Position numbers and translations under genes: made by a program
NCBI GenBank assembly: GCA_902475445.1
Contig: CABRZN010000030.1
Span: 1-16,653, forward strand
DNA from: an uncultured Collinsella sp.
GTDB lineage: Bacteria; Actinomycetota; Coriobacteriia; Coriobacteriales; Coriobacteriaceae
Direction: 5' to 3'
Length of the DNA: 16,653 bases
Shown: one piece after another, positions 6,752-12,939 of the stretch
How the letters are laid out: each line of letters opens with the position of its first letter
Position numbering within the stretch: position 1 is the first letter of the stretch
The notes under the pieces: generated by a model
What the model was told of the DNA's origin: nothing
Databases searched by the model: none
The model's input: the letters and a program-made list of their open reading frames with translations, nothing else

Positions 6752-8905
6752 ATGACCGAAGATATCCCCCTTGAAATCACTTCGAGCGACATGGCCAATC
6801 TGCCCATATTCATCGCCGTCCTTATCGTGGCCGCCGTCGTCGTGCGCGTGTATTTTTCAATCAAACGCAACGAAAAGCCACCCATTGCCCGCGTCTTTTG
6901 GTGCGCGACGCTCCTCATCCCGCTCGGCGTGGTAGCTGCATGGGTTACGAATCAATTGCTCGTAAATGAGGGCAGCTCCCTATGGGTCCTTTCTTATTCG
7001 GCGCTCGGTGCTGCCGCCGTCATGCTTCTTGTCGAGCCCTTGGTTTCGGGACTTATCGACCAAACCGACCTTGCGACGGGAACGGTTGCCTGTATTTGCC
7101 GTGACATCCTTGTCATCGCCGCTGTTTCAGCGCTCTCGTTCGTTTCACTCGAAATTGCCTGCAACGAAACGTTCTATCGCATTCCCGCCAACTCATTCGG
7201 GTTTTCCGTCGGGCTGCTCGCGACGGTTCTGCTCTCCCTTTATTTGCTGGGACAGCGTCATGGAGGCGTCATGGCTCTCGTGCCCGTCGTCTGCTGCATC
7301 CTTGGCATTGCCGAGCACTTCGTCATAACGTTTAAAGGCGAAGCCATCCTGCCAAGCGATATCTTGGCCCTTGGCACCGCAATGGAAGTGAGCGAGGGAT
7401 ACGAGTTTACCTTTACCGCCGGAATCGTAACCTCTCTCGCCCTGCTGGAGATTTCCCTGGGGCTTCTTTCGCTCATCCGACCGCGAAAGCTCCGTACGCC
7501 CACCCATGTCTTCCCCGCTATCGCCGCTAACCTCTGTGCTTTTCTGCTAGTGACCGTTGTGGGGCTCTCAGGCTTTTCCAACATCGACTTGGAGCAGGCG
7601 CTGGATTTTGGATTTGACCGTTGGCAGCCCATCACCACGTATGCGTCTCAGGGTTTTATCACTTCGTTCACCGAAATGGTCAACGAGTTGCCCATTGAGA
7701 AGCCCGAAGACTATACGCCCGATGAGGCGCAGAGCATCGAGCAGGAGCTCGCCACCGCCTACGACAGCACATATGGCTCGAGCGAGCAGCGCGCGGCGGC
7801 CGTTGCCCAGTTCAATGAAATCAAGCCGACGATTGTTGCCGTCATGAATGAGAGTTTTAGCGACCTTTCGTGCTTTGAGCAGCTCCAGGCGGCCGGGTAC
7901 ACCGGCCCCGCATTCTACAACTCGCTTCCCGACACACTTGTTCGCGGCACCATGCTCGCTTCGGTCGCCGGTGGCGGAACGGCGAACTCCGAATTCGAAT
8001 TTTTGACCGGAGCGACAACGGCCTTTGTCGGATTAGGCAAAATCCCCTATCAGCTATATCAGATGAATGGCGTCAACAGCCTGGCAAAGGACCTTAAGGA
8101 GCTTGGGTATACCGCTACCGCTATGCACCCGCAAAACCCCGTCAACTACCATCGAGATAAGATCTATCAGCAGCTGGGCTTTGGAGACTTTCTTTCAATC
8201 GGCGATTTCGAAGGTGCGCCCTGTTACCATGCCGGCGTATGCGACTACGCCACCTACGACAAGATACTCGACCTGCTTAGAACCGACGAAGCGCCGCAGT
8301 TCATCTTTGACGTCACGATGCAAAATCACGGCGGCTACGACTATGGCACCGTTCCCGCCGAAGAGCTGACAAACTATTGGGTCGAGGGAGCCAGCGAGGG
8401 CGCCAATAGCGCGCTCAACACCTATCTCACCTGCATCAACGCGTCCGACCGGGACCTCGAGTATTTTATCAACGAGCTCCGCAATATCAGCAGACCGGTT
8501 GTCCTTGTCTTTTTTGGCGACCATCAGCCGAGCGCCGCAACGACTCTCAACGATGAGCTGTACCCTCAGGAAGATACGGCAAGCCACGCTTTCCGTATCT
8601 ATCAGTCGACCTATTTCGTCTGGGCTAACTATGAAATCGCCGGCAATACCGAGCTCAACGTCTACGACACCGTCGGGGCAAACGAGATTGCAGCCATTAC
8701 CCTTAATAAGATCGGCGCCCCGCTCACCGACTATCAAAAGGCCCTGCTTGCAACAAGGTCAGATGTGCCCACCATCAATGTCGCCGGCTACCTTGGTGCC
8801 GACGGGCTGCGCTACGACTTGGAATCTGAAGACAGCCCATACGCCTCGACGATCGACAAGCTGCAGCGCATGCAATACCTCGAGTTTGCCAGCAAAGTTC
8901 AGTAA
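6752..8905 (+). CDS. LTA synthase family membrane sulfatase-fold transferase
   Basis: This is a membrane-anchored enzyme of the lipoteichoic acid synthase (LtaS)-like alkaline-phosphatase superfamily, predicted to transfer glycerol-phosphate or similar groups outside the cell. It has 717 residues. About eight hydrophobic helices (17-35, 48-68, 77-98, 115-136, 150-167, 172-192, 222-242, 253-275) precede a soluble domain. Arg/Lys-rich loops after helices 1, 5 and 7 place the N-terminus and catalytic domain outside. Expected metal and catalytic residues are present: Glu367 (MNESFSD), nucleophile Thr410 (GGGTANSEFEF), His526 (MQNHGGY), and Asp590-His591 (FFGDHQP). The ATG at 6752 has GAGGAA 7 bases before it; a TTG start at 6677 is less likely. 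It is a lone gene, divergent from uvrA, with no clear terminator behind it. LtaS itself has five helices, so the acceptor polymer is uncertain. Confidence 0.88.
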   Translation: MTEDIPLEITSSDMANLPIFIAVLIVAAVVVRVYFSIKRNEKPPIARVFWCATLLIPLGVVAAWVTNQLLVNEGSSLWVLSYSALGAAAVMLLVEPLVSGLIDQTDLATGTVACICRDILVIAAVSALSFVSLEIACNETFYRIPANSFGFSVGLLATVLLSLYLLGQRHGGVMALVPVVCCILGIAEHFVITFKGEAILPSDILALGTAMEVSEGYEFTFTAGIVTSLALLEISLGLLSLIRPRKLRTPTHVFPAIAANLCAFLLVTVVGLSGFSNIDLEQALDFGFDRWQPITTYASQGFITSFTEMVNELPIEKPEDYTPDEAQSIEQELATAYDSTYGSSEQRAAAVAQFNEIKPTIVAVMNESFSDLSCFEQLQAAGYTGPAFYNSLPDTLVRGTMLASVAGGGTANSEFEFLTGATTAFVGLGKIPYQLYQMNGVNSLAKDLKELGYTATAMHPQNPVNYHRDKIYQQLGFGDFLSIGDFEGAPCYHAGVCDYATYDKILDLLRTDEAPQFIFDVTMQNHGGYDYGTVPAEELTNYWVEGASEGANSALNTYLTCINASDRDLEYFINELRNISRPVVLVFFGDHQPSAATTLNDELYPQEDTASHAFRIYQSTYFVWANYEIAGNTELNVYDTVGANEIAAITLNKIGAPLTDYQKALLATRSDVPTINVAGYLGADGLRYDLESEDSPYASTIDKLQRMQYLEFASKVQ

Positions 8906-8965
8906 GCCCGCCCATTCGCTTGGACCCATCGTATTGCAAGCACGCTCGGCCCAAATGCATCGCAA

Positions 8966-8995
8966 ATGACTCCCGCTCGCAAACGAGGGTACAAT
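8966..8995 (+). promoter_or_regulatory. Promoter candidate for mrp and the following flavoprotein
   Basis: ATGACT (8966-8971), an 18-base gap and TACAAT (8990-8995) form a plausible sigma-70-type promoter. Its start point would fall near 9002, giving a leader of about 50 bases before the mrp ATG. It lies in the 145-base gap after the LTA-synthase-like gene, where no terminator is visible, so read-through may add to expression. Confidence 0.5.
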
Positions 8996-9014
8996 GACGC
9001 TCGTGTCACATCAC

Positions 9015-9028
9015 GGGGCCCCGGCCCC
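9015..9028 (+). other. GC-only hairpin in the mrp leader
   Basis: The 14-base run GGGGCCCCGGCCCC can fold as GGGGC/GCCCC with a CCCG loop. It would lie near the 5' end of the predicted mrp transcript and 10 bases before the AAAGGAG ribosome site. It could stabilise the RNA or bind a protein, or be a chance GC run. Confidence 0.3.
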
Positions 9029-9050
9029 AACATATACAAAGGAGTCATAC

Positions 9051-9881
9051 ATGGGTTGCGAGCACGCACAGGCCGCCGGCGGACAAACGTCGCCGTCGCA
9101 ATTTGAGGAGAACACGCTGTCCGAGGTCAAACGCGTCATCGCCGTGCTTTCCGGCAAGGGCGGTGTCGGCAAGTCGTTTGTCACCGGTGCCATCGCCACC
9201 GAGCTTGCCCGTCACGGCCACAAGGTCGGCGTCCTCGATGCCGACATCACCGGTCCCTCCATCCCCAAGATGTTCGGTATGAGCGGACGCCACGTCCATG
9301 CCCTTGGCAACCTTATGCTGCCCGAAATCTCCGAGCACGGCGTCAAGGTCATGAGCTCCAACCTGCTGCTCCAAAACGAGACCGACCCCGTCCTTTGGCG
9401 CGGTCCGGTCATCGCAGGCGCCATTAGGCAGTTCTGGAGCGAGACCTCGTGGGGCCCCATCGACTACCTGCTGGTCGACATGCCTCCGGGAACAGGCGAC
9501 GTCGCGCTCACCGTCTTCCAGTCGCTGCCCGTCGACGGCATCGTCATCGTCACGAGCCCGCAGGATCTGGTCTCGATGATCGTCGCCAAGGCGGTCAACA
9601 TGGCCGAGAAGATGAACGTCCCCATTCTGGGCATTGTCGAGAACATGAGCTATATTGAGTGCCCCGACTGCGGCAAGAAGATTGAGGTCTTTGGCAAGAG
9701 CAAGCTCCCCGAGGTCGCAGATCGCTATAACCTCGACATCTTGGGCCAGCTTCCCATTAATCCGGCACTCGCCGAGGCCTGCGATAAGGGCGAGGTCGAG
9801 ACCGCGCTGCCCGATGACATGTTGCCCAAGGCAGTCTCTGCCGTCGAGGCCATTACCCCGCACGAGACCGACGAGGCCTAA
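9051..9881 (+). CDS. mrp: Mrp/NBP35 (ApbC) family Fe-S cluster carrier ATPase
   Basis: This is a cytoplasmic P-loop ATPase of the Mrp/ApbC/Nbp35 group, which carries iron-sulfur clusters to target proteins. It has 276 residues. The deviant Walker A GKGGVGKS lies at 35-42 (Lys36 and Lys41). The MinD-like motifs VLDADITGPSIPKMFG and DMPPGTGD follow. The cluster-binding pair C204-X2-C207 sits in ENMSYIECPDCGK. The N-terminus has only one early Cys (Cys3, next to His5), not the four-Cys motif of eukaryotic Nbp35. The ATG at 9051 has AAAGGAG 6 bases before it; the upstream in-frame ATG at 8994 overlaps the promoter candidate and is rejected. The stop TAA directly touches the GTG of the next gene, so the two are almost surely one transcript. 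The target apoproteins cannot be told from sequence. Confidence 0.94.
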   Translation: MGCEHAQAAGGQTSPSQFEENTLSEVKRVIAVLSGKGGVGKSFVTGAIATELARHGHKVGVLDADITGPSIPKMFGMSGRHVHALGNLMLPEISEHGVKVMSSNLLLQNETDPVLWRGPVIAGAIRQFWSETSWGPIDYLLVDMPPGTGDVALTVFQSLPVDGIVIVTSPQDLVSMIVAKAVNMAEKMNVPILGIVENMSYIECPDCGKKIEVFGKSKLPEVADRYNLDILGQLPINPALAEACDKGEVETALPDDMLPKAVSAVEAITPHETDEA

Positions 9882-11153
9882 GTGAACGCGAGCGCCTTCT
9901 ATGACGTCCTGGTAATCGGCGGCGGGGCTTCAGGCCTCGCCGCTGCCATTACGGCCGCACGCGCTGGCAAAAGCGTCTGCATCGTTGAGCGCGATGTCGC
10001 CTGCGGCCTTAAGCTCCTTGCGACCGGTAACGGCCGCTGCAACCTCTCCAACGAATCGATTGATCCTCAGCGGTATAACCACCCCGCATTCGTCGAATCC
10101 GTCATGGGCCCCCAGCCCGAACAAGAGCTTATGGGTTTCTTCTCCTCGCTGGGCATCATGACAACCTCCGAGGAAGGCCGGCTGTACCCGCGCTCCCTTC
10201 GCGCCGAATCGGTGCGCGACGCGCTTCTCAACGTTTGCAACCGCCTAGGTATCACCTTAATCTGCGGAGCCAACGTTGCCTCGGCGCACAAAGTTTCCGA
10301 AGGCTGGGCACTCCAAATAGACCGTCCAGCGCGGGCGCTCAAGGCAAAAAAGCACGACGACCGAAAATCGGAGCTCCGCTCGCTTCGGAAAACGCTCGCC
10401 GATGTCCCTCGCAAGAACGAGGCCCTGCAGGCACATGCCGTAATTATCGCCACGGGCGGCAACCCCACCGGTATCGCCGATACGTTTAGCCTCCCCCTCA
10501 CTTCGCTGCGCCCCATCCTCTGCCCCGTATCGGCAACGGTCGTTGGCGATCGGGCGGCACTCAAGACGTTGGATGGTCTGCGCGTCCGCGCCCGCTTGAC
10601 GCTCACCCGTAACCATAGTGAGCTCTGGCACGAAGACGGTGAAGTACTGTTTCGAGCCTTCGGCATCTCGGGCGTCGCTGTCTTCAACCTCTCCCGTCGT
10701 ATCCAGCGCGGCGATACGATCCTGCTCGACGTTTTCCCCGACCTCTCCAAAGACGAGCTGCTCGATATGCTCAACCGGCGCGTTGAGCTGCTCGGCGGCT
10801 TTTCGCCCCGCGATCCCCGTTGGCTCGACGGCATGCTCGCCCCGCAACTCTCCCGCGTCGTCTGTACAGCGTTCGAGCAGTGCCATCCAGGCTCCAACGA
10901 TGTCATCCACCTGGTCTCGATCCTCAAGCACTTTAAGTTGCTCGTCGAGGGAACAGCCGAGGAGCGCTCGGCGCAGGTCACGCGTGGTGGCGTATCTGTC
11001 GAGAGCATCTCAACACCCAGTCTACGCGCGCGCAGCGTTGTCGACGCCCCGCTTTACGTCTGCGGCGAAGCGCTCGACATCGACGCCGATTGCGGAGGCT
11101 TTAACCTTGCGTGGGCCTGGCTCTCGGGCATTCGCGCTGCAAGCAGCCTGTAG
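9882..11153 (+). CDS. HI0933/BaiN-like NAD(P)/FAD-dependent oxidoreductase
   Basis: This is a predicted cytoplasmic flavoprotein of the HI0933-like family, the group that databases label BaiN/RdsA. It has 423 residues. The FAD-binding dinucleotide fold begins VIGGGASGLAAA (12-22). The family marks GNGRCNLSN (49-57), IIATGGNP (188-195) and C-terminal CGEALDIDADCGGFNLAWAW follow. BaiN from Clostridium scindens has been implicated in bile-acid dehydroxylation, but most family members have unknown substrates and that role must not be assumed here. The start is GTG, directly after the mrp TAA and in the same frame, with GAGG 5 bases before it. Residues 148-183 form a highly charged segment (about 12 Lys/Arg) just before the IIATGG strand that looks inserted relative to what I recall of the family. 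It is co-transcribed with mrp and ends at the terminator at 11184. Confidence 0.9.
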   Translation: MNASAFYDVLVIGGGASGLAAAITAARAGKSVCIVERDVACGLKLLATGNGRCNLSNESIDPQRYNHPAFVESVMGPQPEQELMGFFSSLGIMTTSEEGRLYPRSLRAESVRDALLNVCNRLGITLICGANVASAHKVSEGWALQIDRPARALKAKKHDDRKSELRSLRKTLADVPRKNEALQAHAVIIATGGNPTGIADTFSLPLTSLRPILCPVSATVVGDRAALKTLDGLRVRARLTLTRNHSELWHEDGEVLFRAFGISGVAVFNLSRRIQRGDTILLDVFPDLSKDELLDMLNRRVELLGGFSPRDPRWLDGMLAPQLSRVVCTAFEQCHPGSNDVIHLVSILKHFKLLVEGTAEERSAQVTRGGVSVESISTPSLRARSVVDAPLYVCGEALDIDADCGGFNLAWAWLSGIRAASSL

Positions 11154-11163
11154 CCGCGCAGTC

Positions 11164-11169
11164 TATAAT
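11164..11169 (+). promoter_or_regulatory. Perfect TATAAT -10 before the FAD gene
   Basis: TATAAT occurs 65 bases before the ATG of the next gene. No good -35 hexamer lies 16-19 bases upstream and there is no TGn extension. If it works, transcription would start near 11176, only about 8 bases before the terminator hairpin, making that hairpin a leader element. Confidence 0.33.
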
Positions 11170-11183
11170 CAAAAACGCATTCG

Positions 11184-11215
11184 GGCCGTCTGGGATACCG
11201 GACGGCCTCTTTCTT
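11184..11215 (+). terminator. Intrinsic terminator of the mrp-flavoprotein operon
   Basis: A 10-base stem (GGCCGTCTGG with CCGGACGGCC, one G-U pair) with a GATA loop is followed by TCTTTCTT on the plus strand. It begins 30 bases after the flavoprotein stop. It also lies 18 bases before the ribosome site of the next gene, so the downstream FAD gene needs its own promoter or read-through. Confidence 0.75.
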
Positions 11216-11233
11216 GCCTCTAAGGAGACCTCG

Positions 11234-12874
11234 ATGATCGAAATCACCCAAGTCAACGCGTCGCTCGATGAAGCCGGCGATGAAAATACCTGCCTCATTG
11301 TTGGCAAGCGAGTCGCCAAGCGCATCCTACGTTGCAAGGACTCCGAGATCAAGTCCATCGAACTCCACCGCAAGTCAATCGACGCTCGCAAAAAACGAGA
11401 CGTCCATTTTATCCTGAGCTTTCGTGTTGAGCTGACTAGTCCCCACCTCGAGCGAGAAGCGGTCGACAGCGTTGCCGAGCGTGACCGCTCGCGCGTACGC
11501 GCGATAGAAGACGATGAGCCTTCATTCCCCTCCCCCGTCTCCGACGCACCTCAAGAACGCCCTGTCGTTGTCGGCGCCGGATGCGCCGGCCTTTTCGCTG
11601 CGCTCACGCTCGCCAAAGCAGGTCTTAAGCCCTTGCTTATCGAGCGCGGCGACCCGGCATTTCGCCGCTCGCAGACGATCGACCTCTTTCTAAAGGAGCG
11701 CATCCTCGACCCCGAGAGCAATATTCAGTTTGGTCTGGGCGGCGCGGGGACCTTCTCGGACGGCAAGCTCAATACGGGAACAAAAAATCCCGCCCATCGC
11801 CTTATCCTCGAAACCTTCGTCGAGGCGGGTGCGCCCCGCGATATTCTGTGGGATGCCAAGCCGCACATTGGCTCCGACATCCTTCCCAAGGTTGTCACCG
11901 CTATATCCCAGCGCATCGAGCAGCTCGGAGGTGTCGTCCGTTATCGAACGAAGCTCGTCGACATTCGCATCGACGCGTCTGGCGCCATCACCGGTATTGA
12001 TGTCCAATCGTCCCAAGACGCCGCTTACGAGCCAATCGAGACAAAGCACCTCATCCTCGCCTGCGGGCATTCTGCTCGCGATATTTTTGAGCTCCTTAAG
12101 GACCACAACGTGGCCCTCGCACAAAAGACCTTTGCCATGGGCGTTCGCATCGAGCATCCGCAACGCGACATCGACAGAGCCCAATATGGAGCCTCGGCGG
12201 GACATCCAGCGCTCGGGGCGGCCCCCTACAAACTTGTTGCCCATCTTCCCAACGGCCGCAGCGTGTTCTCGTTTTGCATGTGCCTCGGCGGACAGGTTGT
12301 TGCCGCCTCTTCAGAACCGTGCCATCTGTGCGTCAACGGGGCTAGTCTCAATGCCCGCGACGGACGCAACGCAAATGCCGCCCTGCTCGTTAACGTCACG
12401 CCTGAGGACCTTCCCAACGATGACCCGCTCGCCGGCATCGAGCTCCAGCGTGCCTGCGAGGCGGCCGCCTATCGCCTGGGCGGTTCCAACTGGAACGCAC
12501 CGGCACAACTCGTCGGAGATTTCCTCGCAGGACGCGCCAGCAAGGCGCCCGGAAAGGTAAAGCCCACCTATCCGCTCGGTGTGACCTGGACGACAATTGA
12601 CGAAGCCCTGCCGCAGCATATCGTCGAGTCGCTCCGCCTGGGACTTCCCCTACTCGGAAAAAAGCTACGAGGCTACGACCGTCCCGATGCCGTTCTTACC
12701 GGCGTGGAGACTCGTTCGAGCTCACCGGTCACTGTCACCCGAGACCGAACGTGCCATGCCGTGTCGACCCCGGGCCTCTACCCTTGTGGTGAGGGAGCTG
12801 GATATGCCGGCGGCATCATGAGCGCGGCCACCGACGGCATCCGTTGTGCCGAAGCCCTGATCGCGGACCTCTAA
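11234..12874 (+). CDS. FAD-dependent dehydrogenase-like protein (COG2509 type)
   Basis: This is an uncharacterised flavoprotein of the group annotated as NAD(P)/FAD-dependent oxidoreductase, COG2509. It has 546 residues, probably cytoplasmic. An N-terminal module of about 105 residues (MIEITQVNASLDE start, RCKDSEIKSIELHRKSID near 35-52) comes before the FAD fold. The FAD fold opens with VVVGAGCAGLFAALTLAKAG (Gly114, Gly116, Gly119), then LIERGD. Next come FGLGGAGTFSDGKLNTGTK, LILACGHSARD, and the closing CGEGAGYAGGIMSAATDG loop typical of the family. The ATG at 11234 has AAGGAG (11222-11227) 6 bases ahead. The frame extends upstream to 11111, but that would overlap the terminator hairpin. Substrate and electron partner are unknown. 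It ends at the shared terminator at 12901. Confidence 0.88.
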   Translation: MIEITQVNASLDEAGDENTCLIVGKRVAKRILRCKDSEIKSIELHRKSIDARKKRDVHFILSFRVELTSPHLEREAVDSVAERDRSRVRAIEDDEPSFPSPVSDAPQERPVVVGAGCAGLFAALTLAKAGLKPLLIERGDPAFRRSQTIDLFLKERILDPESNIQFGLGGAGTFSDGKLNTGTKNPAHRLILETFVEAGAPRDILWDAKPHIGSDILPKVVTAISQRIEQLGGVVRYRTKLVDIRIDASGAITGIDVQSSQDAAYEPIETKHLILACGHSARDIFELLKDHNVALAQKTFAMGVRIEHPQRDIDRAQYGASAGHPALGAAPYKLVAHLPNGRSVFSFCMCLGGQVVAASSEPCHLCVNGASLNARDGRNANAALLVNVTPEDLPNDDPLAGIELQRACEAAAYRLGGSNWNAPAQLVGDFLAGRASKAPGKVKPTYPLGVTWTTIDEALPQHIVESLRLGLPLLGKKLRGYDRPDAVLTGVETRSSSPVTVTRDRTCHAVSTPGLYPCGEGAGYAGGIMSAATDGIRCAEALIADL

Positions 12875-12900
12875 CGCACGAATTCCAGCGCGCAAAAGAC

Positions 12901-12936
12901 ACAGGCCCCGAGCTCCACAGGGAACTCGGGGCCTGT
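12901..12936. terminator. Bidirectional terminator between convergent genes
   Basis: A perfect 12-base stem, ACAGGCCCCGAG with CTCGGGGCCTGT, is extended inside by TCC/GGA around an ACAG loop. It lies 26 bases after the FAD gene stop and 3 bases after the uvrB stop. On the minus strand it is followed by GTCTTTTG, on the plus strand by TCGCTATTTCTT, so the minus direction should stop better. Confidence 0.85.
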
Positions 12937-12939
12937 TCG

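Noticed and set aside
9045..9863. 272-codon minus-strand open frame opposite mrp
   Set aside because: It is a register shadow of mrp, caused by codon bias.
11111..11233. Upstream extension of the COG2509-type FAD protein
   Set aside because: It would read through the TATAAT box and terminator hairpin and overlap the previous gene. The ATG at 11234 has a strong ribosome site.
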